Assembly: GCF_007565055.1 (NCBI RefSeq)
Contig: NC_044564.1
Coordinates: 80,124,563 to 80,188,562 of the forward strand
From: Rhinopithecus roxellana
Lineage: Eukaryota; Chordata; Mammalia; Primates; Cercopithecidae
Length of the DNA stretch: 64,000 nt
Direction of reading: 5' to 3'
Shown: positions 33,249-44,829 of the stretch, one piece after another
Position numbering within the stretch: the stretch's first letter is position 1
Layout: each line of letters begins with the position of its first letter
The notes under the pieces: generated by a model
Told to the model about the DNA's origin: nothing
Seen by the model: the letters and a program-made list of their open reading frames with translations, nothing else
Databases searched by the model: none
Program-made: the position numbers and the translations under genes

Positions 33249-36200
33249 TCAGTTCCCACCTATGAGTGAGAACATGCGGTGTTTGGTTTTCTGTTCTTGT
33301 GATAGTTTGCTAAGAATAATGGTTTCCAGCTGCATCCATGTCCCTATAAAGGACGCAAACTCATCCTTTTTTATGGCTGCATAGTATTCCATGGTGTATA
33401 TGTGCCACATTTTCTTAATCCAGTCTGTCACAGATGGACATTTGGGTTGATTCCAAGTCTTTGCTATTGTGAATAGTGCTGCAATAAACATACGTGTGCA
33501 TGTGTCTTTGTAGTAGAATTTATAATCCTTTGGGTATATACCCAGTAGTGGGATGGCTGGGTCATATGGTACATCTAGTTCTAGATCCTTGAGGAATTGC
33601 CATACTGTTTTCCATAATGGTTGAACTAGTTTACAATCCCACCAACAGTGTAAAAGTGTTCCTATTTCTCCACATCCTCTCCAACACCTGTTGTTTCCTG
33701 ATTTTTTAATGATTGCCGTTCTAACTGGTGTGAGATGGTATCTCATTGTGGTTTTGATTTGCATTTCTCTGATGGCCAGTGATGATGAGCATTTTTTCAT
33801 GTGTCTGTTGGCTGTATGAATGTCTTCTTTTGAGAAATGTCTGTTCATATCCTTTCCCCACTTTTTGATGGGGTTGTTTTTTTCTTGTATATTTGTTTGA
33901 GTTCTTCGTAGATTCTGGATATTAGCCCTTTGTCAGATGAGTAAGTTGCAAAAATTTTCTCCCATTCTGTAGGTTGCCTGTTCACTCTGATGGTAGTTTC
34001 TTTTGCTGTGCAGAAGCTCTTTAGTTTAATTAGATCCCATTTGTCAATTTTGGCTTTTGCTGCCATTGCTTCTGGTGTTTTAGACATGAAGTGCTTGCCC
34101 ATGCCTATGTCCTGAATGGTACTACCTAGATTTTCTTCTAGGGTTTTTATGGGATTAGGTCTAACATTTAAGTCTCTAATCCATCTTGAATTAATCTTTG
34201 TATAAGGAGTAAGGAAAGGATCCAGTTTCAGCTTTCTACTTATGGCTAGCCAATTTTCCCAGCACCATTTATTAAATAGGGAATCCTTTCCCCATTTCTT
34301 GTTTCTCTCAGGTTTGTCAAAGATCAGATGGCTGTAGATGTGTGGTATTATTTCTGAGGACTCTGTTCTGTTCCATTGGTCTATATCTCTGTTTTGGTAC
34401 CAGTACCATGCTGTTTTGGTTACTGTAGCCTTGTAGTATAGTTTGAAGTCAGGTAGCGTGACACCTCCAGCTTTGTCCTTTTGACTTAGGATTGTCTTGG
34501 CAATGCAGGCTCTTTTTTGGTTCCATATGAACTTTAAAGCAGTTTTTTCCAATTCTGTGAAGAAACTCATTGGTAGCTTGATGGGGATGGCATTGAATCT
34601 ATAAATAACCTTGGGCAGTATGGCCATTTTCACGATATTGATTCTTCCTATCCATGAGCATGGTATGTTCTTCCATTTGTTTGTGTCCTCTTTGATTTCA
34701 CTGAGCAGTGGTTTGTAGTTCTCCTTGAAGAGGTCCTTTACATCCCTTGTAAGTTGGATTCCTAGGTATTTTATTCTCTTTGAAGCAATTGTGAATGGAA
34801 GTTCATTCATGATTTGGCTCTCTGTCTGTCACTAGTGTATAAGAATGCTTGTGATTTTTGCACATTAATTTTGTATCCTGAGACTTTGCTGAAGTTGCTT
34901 ATCAGCTTAAGGAGATTTTGGCTGAGACGATGGGGTTTTCTAAATATACAATCATGTCATCTGCAAACAGGGACAATTTGACTTCTTCTTTTCCTAACTG
35001 GATACCCTTTATTGCTTTCTCTTGCTGATTGCCCTAGCCAGAACTTCCAACACTATGTTGAATAGGAGTGGTGAGAGAGGGCATCCCTGTCTTGTGCCAG
35101 TTTCAAAGGGAATTTTTCCAGTTTTTGCCCATTCAGTATGATATTGGCTGTGGGTTTGTCATAAATAGCTCTTATTATTTTGAGGTACGTTCCATCAATA
35201 CCGAATTTATTGAGCGTTTTTAGCATGAAGGGCTGTTGAATTTTGTCAAAAGCCTTTTCTGCATCTATTGAGATAATCATGTGGTTCTTGTCTTGGGTTG
35301 TGTTTATATGCTGGATTACGTTTATTGATTTGCGAATGCTGAACCAGCCTTGCATCCCAGGGATGAAGCCCACTTGATCATGGTGGATAAGCTTTTTGAT
35401 GTGCTGCTGAATCCGGTTTGCCAGTATTTTATTGAGGATTTTTGCATCGATGTTCATCAGGGATATTGGTCTACAATTCTCTTTTTTTGTTGTGTCTCTG
35501 CCAGGCTTTGGTATCAGGATGATGTTGGCCTCATAAAATGAGTTAGGGAGGATTCCCTCTTTTTCTATTGATTGGAATAGTTTCAGAAGGAATGGTACCA
35601 GCTCCTCCTTGTACCTCTGGTAGAATTCAGCTGTGAATCCATCTGGTCCTGGACTTTTTTTGGTGGGTAGGCTATTAATTGTTGCCTCAATTTCAGAGCC
35701 TGCTATTGGTCTATTCAGGGATTCAACGTCTTTCTGGTTTAGTCCTGGGAGAGTGTAAATGTCCAGGAAATTATCCATTTCTTCTAGATTTTCTAGTTGA
35801 TTTGCGAGAGGTGTTTATAGTTTTTTCTGATGGTAGTTTGTATTTCTGTGGGGTCGGTGGTGATATCCCCTTTATCATTTTTTATTGCGTCTATTTGATT
35901 CCTCTCTCTTTTCTTCTTTATTAGTCTTGCTAGCGGTCTGTCAATTTTGTTGAACTTTTCAAAAAACCAACTCCTGGATTCATTGATTTTTTGAGGGTTT
36001 TTTGTGTCTCTATCTCCTTCAGTTCTGCTCTGATCTTAGTTATTTCTTGCCTCCTGCTAGCTTTTGAATGTGTTTGCTCTTGCCTCTCTAGTTCTTTTAA
36101 TTGTGATGTTAGAGTGTCAATTTTAGATCTTTCCTGCTTTCTCTTGTGGGCATTTAGTGCTATAAATTTCCCTCTACACACTGCTTTAAATGTGTCCCAG

Positions 36201-37061
36201 AGATTCTGGTATGTTGTATCTTTGTTCTCATTGGTTTCAAAGAACATCTTTATTTCTGCTTTCATTTCATAATGTACCCAGCAGTCATTCAGGAGCAGGT
36301 TGTGCAGTTTCCATGTAGTTGAGCGGTTTTGATTGAGTTTCTTAGTCCTGAGTTCTAGTTTGATTGCACTGTGGTCTGAGAGACAGTTTGTTGTAATTTC
36401 TGTTCTTTTACATTTGCTGAGGAGTGCTTTCCTTCCAATTATGTGGTCAATTTTGGAATAAGTGCGATGTGGTACTGAGAAGAATGTATATTCTGTTGAT
36501 TTGGGGTGGAGAGTTCTATAGATGTCTATTAGGTCCGCTTGGTGCAGAGATGAGTTCAATTCCTGGATATCCTTGTTAACTTTCTGTCTCGTTGATCTGT
36601 CTAATGTTGACAGTGGAGTGGTGAAGTCTCCCATTATTATTGTATGGGAGTCTAAGTCTCTTTGTAAGTCTCTAAGGACTTGCTTTATGAATCTGGGTGC
36701 TCCTGTATTGGGTGCATATATATTTAGGATAGTTAGCTCTTCCTGTTGAATTGATCCCTTTACCATTATGTAATGGCCTTCTTTGTCTCTTTTGATCTTT
36801 GATGGTTTAAAGTCTGTTTTATCAGAGACTAGGATTGCAACCCCTGCTTTTTTTTGTTCTCCATTTGCTTGGTAGATCTTCCTCCATCCCTTTATTTTGA
36901 GCCTATGTATGTCTCTGCATGTGAGATGGGTCTCCTGAATACAGCAGACTGATGGGTCTTGACTCTTTATCCAGTTTGCCAGTCTGTGTCTTTTAATTGG
37001 AGCATTTAGTCCATTAACATTTAAGGTTAATACTGTTATGTGTGAACTTGATCCTGCTATT
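33249..37061 (-). pseudogene. L1 ORF2 pseudogene (endonuclease / reverse transcriptase)
   Basis: ORF2p nicks target DNA and copies L1 RNA at the nick. This copy is dead. The start codon reads ATA (37059-37061), an extra A near 37021 shifts the frame, and one-base losses near 35994, 35808, 35102 and 33880 shift it again. Surviving blocks in order: endonuclease (35930-36766, then degraded N-terminus), reverse transcriptase (35053-35778 and onward, with the FADD catalytic motif at 34956-34967), connector (33845-34810) and the C-terminal Cys-rich motif CX3CX7HX4C (33633-33686). In the endonuclease the GDFN motif reads GDFT (ACC at 36620-36622), so the catalytic Asn is Thr. The QETH and SDH motifs remain. 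The last 199 codons read through to the normal ORF2 C-terminus at 33249. Confidence 0.93.
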
Positions 37062-37123
37062 ATGATATTAACTGGTTATTTTGCTCGTTAGTTGATGCAG
37101 TTTCTTCCTAGCCTCGATGGTCT

Positions 37124-38136
37124 TTACATTTTGGCATGTTTTTGCAATGGCTGGTACCGGTTGTTCCTTTCCATGTTTAGGGCTTCCTTCAGGGTCTCTC
37201 GTAAGGCAGGCCTGGTGGTGACAAAATCTCTAAGCATTTGCTTATCTGTAAAGGATTTTATTTCTCCTTCACTTATGAAACTTAGTTTGGCTGGATATGA
37301 AATTCTGGGTTTAAAATTCTTTTCTTTAAGAACGTTGAATATTGGCCCCCACTCTCTTCTGGCTTGTAGAGTTTCTGCCGAGAGATCTGCTGTTAGTCTG
37401 ATGGGCTTCCCTTTGTGGGTAACCCAACCTTTCTGGCTGCCCTTAAGATTTTTTCCTTCATTTCAACTTTGGTGAATCTGGCAATTATGTGTCTTGGAGT
37501 TGCTCTTCTGGAGGAGTATCTTTGTGGCGTTCTCTGTGTTTCCTGAATTTGAATGTTGGCCTGCCCTACTAGGTTGGGGAAGTTCTCCTGGATGATATCC
37601 TGAAGAGTGTTTTCCAACTTGGTTCCATTTTCCCCCTCACTTTCAGGCACCCCAATCAGACGTATATTTGGTCTTTTTACATAATCCCATACTTCTTGCA
37701 GGCTTTGTTCATTTCTTTTTCTTCGTTTTTCTTTTGGTTTCTCTTCTCACTTCATTTCATTCATTTGATCCTCAATCGCTGATACTCTTTCTTCCAGTTG
37801 ATCGAGTCGGTTACTGAAGCTTGTGCATTTGTCACGTATTTCTCGTGTCATGGTTTTCATCTCTGTCATTTTGTTTATGACTTTCTCTGCGTTAATTAGT
37901 CTAGCTGTCAATTCTTCCACTCTTTTTTCAAGATTTTTAGTTTCTTTGTACTGTATACGTAATTCCTCCTTTAGCTCTGAGAAGTTTGATGGACTGAAGC
38001 CTTCTTCTCTCATCTCGTCAAAGTCATTCTCTGACCAGCTTCGATCCATTGCTGGCGATGGGCTGCGCTCCTTTGCAGGGGGAGATGCGCTCTTATTTTT
38101 TGAATTTCCAGCTTTTCTGCCCTGCTTTTTCCCCAC
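37124..38136 (-). pseudogene. L1 ORF1 pseudogene (RNA-binding protein)
   Basis: ORF1p coats L1 RNA as a coiled-coil trimer. The start codon is GTG (38134-38136) instead of ATG. The N-terminal basic/Ser-rich segment and the coiled coil (heptads over roughly residues 60-129) are readable, then CGA has become TGA at 37747-37749, a CpG-type transition that ends the frame after 129 codons. The same frame resumes after the stop and encodes the RRM-like region until a one-base loss near 37437 diverts it to a stop at 37393. The normal C-terminal end survives in another frame with its TAA at 37124-37126. No functional protein is expected. Confidence 0.92.
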
Positions 38137-39150
38137 CTTTGTGGTTTTATCTGTCTCTGGTCTTTGATGATGGTGACGTACTGATGGGGTTTTCGTATAG
38201 GTGTCCTTCCTGTTTGATAGTTTTCCTTCTGACAGTCAGGACCCTCAGCTATAGGTCTGTTGGAGATTGCTTGAGGTCCACTCCAGACCCTGTTTGCCTG
38301 GGTATCAACAGCAGAGGTTGCAGAAGATAGAATATTGCTGAACAGCGAGTGTACCTGTCTGATTCTTACTTTGGAAGCTTCCTCCCAGGGGTGTACTCCA
38401 CCCTGTGAGGTGTGGGGTGTCAGACTGCCCCTAGTGGAGGATGTCTCCCAGTTAGGCTACTTAGGGGTCAGGGACCCACTTGAGCAGGCAGTCTGTCCGT
38501 TCTCAGATCTCAACCTCCGTGTTGGGAGATCCACTGCTCTCTTCAAAGCTGTCAGACAGAGTCATTCGCGTCTGCACAGGCCTCTGCTGCTTCCCCTGTT
38601 GTTTTTTTAGCTGTGCCCTGTCCCCGGAGGCAGGCTTCCTTGAGCTGCTGTGAGCTCCACCCAGTTCGAGCTTCCCAGAGGCTTTGTTTACCTACTTAAG
38701 CCTCAGCAATGGCGGGCGCCCCTCCCCCAGCCTCGCTGCTGCCTTGCGGATAGATCGCCGCAGACTGCTATGTTAGCGATGAGGGAGGCTCCGTGGGCAT
38801 GGGACCCTCCCGGCCAGGTGTGGGATATATTCTCCTGGTGTGCCCGTTTGCTTAAAGCACAGTATTGGGGTGGGAGTTACCCGATTTTCCAGGTGTTGTG
38901 TGTCTCAGTTCCCCTGGCTAGGAAAAGGGATTCCCTTCCCCCTTGCGCTTCCCAGGTGAGGCGATGCCTCCCCCTGCTTCAGCTCTCGCTGGTCAGGCTG
39001 CAGCAGCTGACCAGCACCGATTGTCCGGCACTCCCAAGTGAGATGACCCCAGTACCTCAGTTGAAAATGCAGAAATCACCGGTCTTCTGTGTTGCTCGCG
39101 CTGGGAGTTGGAGACTGGAGCTGTTCCTATTCAGCCATCTTGCTCAGCCC
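38137..39150 (-). promoter_or_regulatory. L1 5' UTR / internal promoter
   Basis: About 1 kb upstream of ORF1, GC-richer than everything around it. It starts near 39150 and contains the YY1-type motif CAAGATGGC on the minus strand (plus 39134-39142) that positions L1 transcription starts. Sense promoter activity would drive the broken ORFs. The same region in primates also has antisense promoter activity, which here would transcribe rightward into the L2 flank. Activity of this copy is unknown. Confidence 0.8.
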
Positions 39151-39336
39151 TGCAACACCTCTTTCTTAATTATTATATTTGTTGTTCACCTGTCCATTAC
39201 CTTGTTCCTCCATGAGACGGTATGTTCCATGAGATTAGGAACTATATTTGCATTGTTCACTGTTTTGCTTTTCTTTAATCCTCAGAACATAGCACAGTGC
39301 TCTAAGACATGGTATATACTTAATGAATGTTTTTAA
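38770..39336 (+). other. ORF0-like antisense frame reading into the flank
   Basis: Opposite to the L1 genes, an ATG at 38770-38772 opens 188 codons; the same frame stays open upstream to a GTG at 38650. It crosses the L1 5' boundary (about 39150) and ends at 39336 in L2 sequence, so the last ~60 residues come from the flank and include a hydrophobic stretch. Primate L1 5' UTRs have a described antisense frame, ORF0, at about this position, normally near 70 residues and sometimes spliced to downstream exons. Whether this copy is orthologous or expressed cannot be told. It may simply reflect low stop density in GC-rich UTR. Confidence 0.3.
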
Positions 39337-39360
39337 AATAAATAATTGAATAAAATACAT

Positions 39361-39581
39361 CAATAGTATTTTCCTAATCCCAAATCACAGGGGCTCCACA
39401 ATTCACAAATGTTAGGAAAGTTCAATATTCCTTGGGGATCATAGTCACAATAGAACAGGCACAACAGGTGATTGTGGCATGCTGGTTACATGGTCATCCC
39501 TAGACACATAGATACCATTACTGAGAAATGCACTAGGGGAATGGCTAAGGCCCTCATTCACCTCTTCACATCCAAGAGGCT
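39361..39581. other. Unassigned sequence
   Basis: No gene recognised. Words at 39475-39580 ('ggcatgctggttacat...accattactgagaaatg') resemble a second unassigned stretch at 47560. Confidence 0.4.
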
Positions 39582-39931
39582 TGCTAAGGTCTGAATGTTT
39601 GTGTCTCTCCAAAATTCATTTATTGAAAAATTGATCTTCAATGTGGTGGCATTAAGAGGTGGCCATTTGGAAAGTGATTAGGTCATGAGGGCTTCACCCT
39701 CATGAATGGGATTAGTACCATTATAAAAAGGGCTTGTTGACCTCTTCTGCTATGGGAAGATGCAGTAAGAAGGTCCCATCCATGAGAAACAGGCCCTCAC
39801 TAGACACTCAATCTGCTGGTGCCTTAATTTTGGACTTCCCAGCTTCAAGAACTGTGAGCAATAAATTACTATTGTTTATAGATTACCCAGTCTAAGGTAT
39901 TTTGTTATAGCGACCCATGTGAAATAAGAAA
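39582..39931 (+). mobile_element. MLT1 LTR (ERVL-MaLR)
   Basis: Plus-strand LTR: 'aaggtctgaatgtttgtgtctctccaaaattcatttattg', 'aggtcatgagggcttcaccctcatgaatgggattagtaccattataaaa', 'gcaataaattactattgtttatagattacccagtctaaggtattttgttatagcg'. A solo LTR of MLT1A/B style. Flanking duplication not clear. Confidence 0.9.
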
Positions 39932-42245
39932 GTCTGCTACCATCATTCCCACCTCCTGCTGAATGAGTATTAAGTCAGCAGGAAGGAGTCCTGATAAAAT
40001 GTTTAAAATAGGAATAAGCTCAGGACCCACTGGCAATGCATTTCTTCCAGCTCTGAGGAAAAAGGAATGGCTTTTTCAAGCTCATTTTGTGAGTTGAGGT
40101 GGAAAATCTCTCTCATTTTTATCTACTTCTAAGCTTAGTCCAACAGCAGTTCTCCCTTAGGGGGACTGTGGAGGATTCTTTGGCCCAGAGTTTAATTACT
40201 ACAGGCCATATTCCCTTCACAGTCAAACTGGCAAATTTTATCTCAGAATTTTATATTTGTTTTTCAAAACAGCAGAAATAAGCACACTTGTTTCTGTCAT
40301 CTTTGCACTAACATCTAATTGATATTATACATATATGGGCTCTGTATGGCAATAAAACAGTTGGTTAATTTTAGTTTCATCTGATAAAATATTCTGGCAG
40401 CTGTTCTTACAAAGCTGTGATGATAATGTGAAAATCACTCATCAATAAAAAAAGTCATGAGATATTCAATATTCAATAAGTAGACACTATCATTAAATGT
40501 CTAGTGTAATGTGATTAACAGAATGAAAGAAATGAAGGAAGGCAAGAAGAAAGGAAGGAAGGAAGGAAAAAAAGGAAAGAAAAAAAAAGAGTGGAAGAGT
40601 TATGTGAATGTACAACATACACTCTCAGCAGCCAGGGGCCAAGACACTCCTTTCAAACTTTTGGACCCTGTGAATGCGTGCATCAAAAAGCTCTTAACAG
40701 GAGAGACAACAAATACGCAGCAAGAAGAATTACAGTGAAGAATCTGAAAGAAAAGGGAAAATCATATATTGTATCCAGAGGAAATCACTAGGAAAAGACC
40801 CTATGGTTCATAGCATGTGTAGCAGAAATGAGACAACAAAGTAAGCAAAATGAGGAAAGTTAGAAGGCAGCTGTTACTTGCCTTTTGATAAGTAGAGAAG
40901 GGATATTAACAATAAGGTATCCAAAAAGTAATAGGCTGTCTGTAATGTTATTTATATCTAACATTATGGAAAAGCCCAATGTGTTGTGATAACTAGAATG
41001 AGAGTTGGTTGTGAAGCAAAAAGAACAAAACTAAATGAATAGCGGAAGAAATATGTCAGATACTTTCACAGCCAAACATACGCCTTCAGCATCCTTGTAG
41101 AATATGTTGTTCTTATCTCTGAGGGACTGGTTATTATTTTGAAAACCATGGAAGAGAAGAGGCATTTCTAGAACGATTTTTTTAAAAGTTCATCTTTGAA
41201 AAAAAAAAAAAAAGCAGAATGATCGCAATAATTTAGAATGTTAACCTTAATTTAATCTTGGTAATGGCATAAAACAACTCATTCAGAAGCTTAAGGCACT
41301 AAGCACAACCTTAGGAAAGCCACACTGTGCCAAATTGCCTTAATTTTCTTCATTAAGGGAGTAATGCAATATATACATATATATATATATATTCCAATGG
41401 AACTCAAATAAGTTATAGGATTCTGCCAATTAACTATTTTAGTAATCCAAGAATATCATCTCAATATCATACATTGATCATGTTACAAGATGTTAGTAGG
41501 TCATAGTCAAAATTCTGAAAATTTATTGTTGGAAGACAAAAATAGTGACAGTTGTCCTTCTGGGATTAACATTGATGCCCTTTGAGGAAAAAAAAAAAAA
41601 ATCTAAGAAAACAATGAAAACTAATGGAACACATTGAATGGCCTTGACAGAGACTTCTCAGGTTCTCACCCCATCCATATATGAGCTAGGCCTTATCCCT
41701 TACAAGATCAGTCCCAGTATTTCTTTGGTGTGTTGCTCATGTTCATGAATATTTTTCCATATTCCTTTGCTCCAGTCACTTACTAAGACAGACAGAGGGC
41801 TCCCAAATCTGCAACCAAGCCTCCAATTTCCAAAGGAGCCTAGATTTCCTAACAGTTTAATTGTTCTCAGTTCATTCTGGCTCTGTCCAAAAGTGGGGAG
41901 AATGGTTCTCTCACCTTCTAGTCATAATTCTGTCCCATGGCATAAAGCAGAGCTTCTTATTTCCCTGTATCTCACAAATACTCTCTTCAAAGCAGTACCT
42001 TCTGCCTGTTACTAAACCCCTTCTCTCCATATAGCTTAACTTGATGGCTTGGGCTGATAAGGTAGGGGCACACACCATGCTATCTCTTCAGTCAAGTCAT
42101 TATTTCTTGTCATATATATAAAAGTTTTGCTCCTGTTCAATCTAAAATGCTCATGATAATTGACTCCTGGTACAACCTGCATGTTCAAACTTGTTTGAGC
42201 CAGGGCTTGGGTTCAAGCCAGGATATCCAAGCATACACAAAAATT
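39932..42245. other. Unassigned sequence with simple repeats
   Basis: No gene or interspersed repeat recognised. Holds a (GGAA)n tract (40525-40592), short A runs and an (AT)n run near 41374-41392. The open frames at 40511-40791 begin in the GGAA tract and are unlikely to be genes. Confidence 0.5.
40525..40592. repeat. (GGAA)n microsatellite
   Basis: Purine tract with repeated GGAA and GAAA units, including several clean consecutive GGAA copies near 40553-40568. Confidence 0.9.
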
Positions 42246-42565
42246 CTTTATATAATTGCACTTGCTATTCTCTCTGCCTGGAATAGTTTCCTTCCCACTC
42301 TCCCCTTCTTTCATTTATCACTGCAACTGCTACCTCCCCCATATTCTTTATCTAGCTAATTTTAACTTGCCCTTCAAGACTTCAAACAGGCATGACCTTT
42401 TCCAGGTAAACCACCCTGACCCCACCCTGAATTAGATAGCCATCCTTTGGGGTTTTATACCACCTTGTGTATATCTCTATTAAAGCACCTGGCCTGTGTA
42501 TAGCTCTATTAACCTTTATTTGTCTATTTGTATATTTAGCTCTTCCAATAGACACTTTCTTTTAA
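42246..42565 (+). mobile_element. L2 LINE 3' fragment
   Basis: Plus-strand L2: 'attgcacttgctattctctctgcctggaatagtttcc', 'cccttcaagacttcaaacaggcatgaccttttccaggtaaaccaccctgaccccaccc', 'ggttttataccaccttgtgtatatctc'. Confidence 0.78.
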
Positions 42566-42603
42566 TTTTTATGTATTTATTTCAATACTTTATTTTTTGA
42601 GCA

Positions 42604-42977
42604 TGCTATTTACTGAATTGTGTGCCCCTAATGTTCATATATTGAAGCCATAACCCCCAATGCAATAGTGTTTGGAGATGAGGTCTTTAAGAGGTAATCA
42701 GGTCATGAGGATGGCACCCTCATGATGGAATTAGTAACTTCATAAGAATGAACAGGAAAGAATGCTCTCTCTCTTCTCATCCACACAGAGATGAGGCAAT
42801 GTGAACACACAGTGAGATGGTACTGCCTACAAGCCAAGATAAGAGACCTCAGAATGAAATCTATCTTGCTGACACTTTGATCTTGAATCCCTCAGCCTCT
42901 AAAATTGTGAGAAATAAATTTCTGTTGTTTAAGCCACTCAGTCTACGGAATTTTTTATGACAGTCCAAGCTAAGACA
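42604..42977 (+). mobile_element. MLT1 LTR (ERVL-MaLR)
   Basis: Plus-strand LTR: 'actgaattgtgtgcccctaatgttcatatattgaagccataacccccaatgc', 'gtcatgaggatggcaccctcatgatggaattagtaac', 'ttgtgagaaataaatttctgttgtttaagccactcagtct', ending 'gctaagaca'. No internal region. Confidence 0.9.
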
Positions 42978-43140
42978 AAGAGAAGTTTTTAGGTTTACAG
43001 GAAAATTGAGCATAAAGTACAAAGAGCTCCCATATGTCACCCATCTTCTCTCCACAAGTTTTCCTCATTATTAACATCACACATTAGTGTGGTATATTTG
43101 TTATAATTGATGAGCCAATATTGATACATTATATTAGATG
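42978..43140 (-). mobile_element. Possible L1M 3' UTR fragment
   Basis: 'tttaggtttacaggaaaattgagcataaagtacaaagagctcccatatgtcaccc' and 'attagtgtggtatatttgttataattgatgagccaatattgatacatta' match an antisense L1M/ME-type 3' region from memory. Confidence 0.5.
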
Positions 43141-43159
43141 GTCATGTTTTTAATCTCCA

Positions 43160-43258
43160 TATCCCTAGACCCTAAGGGCTGTGCTTGGTACATTGTAGAT
43201 GCTTACTAAATACTGTATTTAGTAAAAGAATTATAAGAATGAATGAGTAAACAATGGC
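43160..43258 (+). repeat. L2 or MIR 3' end remnant
   Basis: 'atccctagaccctaagggctgtgcttggtacattgtagatgcttactaaatact...gaatgaatgagtaa' has the typical L2 terminal order. Confidence 0.6.
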
Positions 43259-44114
43259 TCTGAAAGACTTGATTCACCCAAAATGGGATCTGTTGTTGTG
43301 AATTACTGATCACGTTGACTGTGACACCTGGACATGGTGGGCAGGTCTAAAGCTCAGCCCCAACTTCATGCCATCTTTTAACATCCTCTTTCTTTTATGC
43401 TTAATGCTTTGTGGTACACTATTCTCCTGCTATCACCTTCCAGGACATGTGGTGTTCAAAGGAGTGACAGCAAATTTTGGATTAGAAAAATGATTTAGGT
43501 AGGCTTTTAATATAGACAGATTTTTCAAGAGACATGAAGATCTAGTAGGATACTGTTGCTATTTCTATCTTTTTTTTTAATGATTATAAATTGAAATAGG
43601 CTAAATTTTCTTTATTAAACCTGTATGAAGTTGACATTATTTTTAAAACAATGTTTCAAAGTATTTATTTATTAAGTATTCTAAAACCAATTAATTTCAT
43701 ACTAATTTTAAAAAGTATTCAACTGATACAAAGTAGTTTATTCCTTTCCAGGCGTCTTTATTGGAAGAGAGGGGAGAAAAAACCCCATACTTTCTCAATA
43801 AATCTTAAACGTTATTAATTATAAATAACCTTTAGTTCAGTCTCATAATTTGTGGCCAAGAATATAGAAGCAAACAACTTCTATATTTTGTATACAACAA
43901 GAAAAGAACAAAAACCAAATAAACAAGCAAAAATATTAAATCTCCATAACCTTAATTAATCAAATAGAGTTGAAAATGCTATCTATACTAAATATGAGTC
44001 TGTTCTAATCACTTCTGGAAACTGGGCTCTACGATATGCAAAGTATATCTCTCAAAACAGGAGTACATTTCCTGTAGCATGTAAATTCTTTCCACATAAC
44101 TAATATTGTTATAG
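43259..44114. other. Unassigned AT-rich sequence
   Basis: No gene or repeat recognised. Confidence 0.5.
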
Positions 44115-44413
44115 TTTTTCTTTTTGTTTTTGGAGACAAAGTGTCACTCTGTCACGCAGGCTATAATGCAATGGCCTGATCATGGCTCAGAATAGCCTCA
44201 ACATCCCAGGTTCAGGTGATCCTCCAGCCTCAGCCTCCCAAGCAGTTGTAACTACAGGCACACACCACCACGCCTGGCTAATTTTTGTATTTTTTGTAGA
44301 GATAGGGTTTCACCATGTTGCCCAGGCTGATCTCGGAGTCTTGGGCTCAAGCAATCCTCCTGTCTTGGCCTCCCCAAAATGCTAGGATTACAGGATGAGC
44401 CACCATTCCCAGT
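44115..44413 (-). mobile_element. AluJ element
   Basis: Reverse-complement Alu, strongly diverged ('ggagacaaagtgtcactctgtcacgcaggctataatgcaatgg' through 'gctaggattacaggatgagccaccattcccag'). The open frames at 44182-44479 on both strands are Alu artefacts. Confidence 0.93.
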
Positions 44414-44829
44414 ATGATATACTTTAAAAATCACATAAAGGAAAAAGAAACTTTTTTGGAATTGTTTGTCACCTTGCACATGTCACTAACCTGGATGTGG
44501 TGGGCACATCTAAATCTGAGCTCCAACTTCACATCTCTTATTAAAGTGTCTTTTTGCCTTACCTGATTTTCAAAGGATTATCTAAAACATTTGTAGATTA
44601 TGAAGTTCTTACATTAAAATAATCAACTTAACTGCCAAATAAACTTATGTTAACCTGATACCTAATTAATTAAAGCACATAGTTATGTGCCATTTAGGTA
44701 GCCTCTTAGGAAAATTTTCTAATTTTTTTAATAGACTTTATTTTTCAGAGCAGTTTAGGCACCTTCCAATCTCTTTTTAGATTTTGTTTTTCTAGTCCCT
44801 GCTTAAGACTTAAAAATTCCTGAAAAGTA
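44414..44829. other. Unassigned sequence
   Basis: No gene or repeat recognised. The right end holds the left target-site duplication of the next Alu. Confidence 0.5.

Larger units (their letters stand above)
32972..39166 (-). mobile_element. Full-length L1 (L1PA lineage), inactive
   Basis: A complete ~6.2-kb LINE-1 on the minus strand: 5' UTR (~1.0 kb), ORF1, short inter-ORF spacer, ORF2, 3' UTR and a patterned A/T tail (plus-strand T-rich 32972-33018). Target-site duplications read 'taattattgtatttg' (32957-32971) and 'taattattatatttgttg' (39167-39184). About 16 bases between the usual L1 start (~39150) and the right duplication may be a variant 5' end or untemplated. Both ORFs have lost their ATG and are frameshifted. 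It belongs to the L1PA lineage; I cannot fix the subfamily by eye. Confidence 0.93.
32780..39360 (+). mobile_element. L2 LINE 3' end, split by a full-length L1
   Basis: The left part (32780-32971) and right part (39167-39360) join into a continuous L2 3' end. The right part shows 'cctccatgagacggtatgttccatgagattagg', 'atttgcattgttcactg', 'cctcagaacatagcacagtgctctaagacatgg' and 'atacttaatgaatg'. The L1 at 32972-39166 is inserted between them. Confidence 0.75.

Noticed and set aside
35350..38610. Many plus-strand frames of 60-127 codons
   Set aside because: Shadows of the antisense L1 ORFs; their products have no independent support.
40511..40791. Pair of overlapping frames starting in the GGAA tract
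   Set aside because: The lysine-rich start comes from the microsatellite; the rest shows no motif, and the overlap in two frames is typical of chance.
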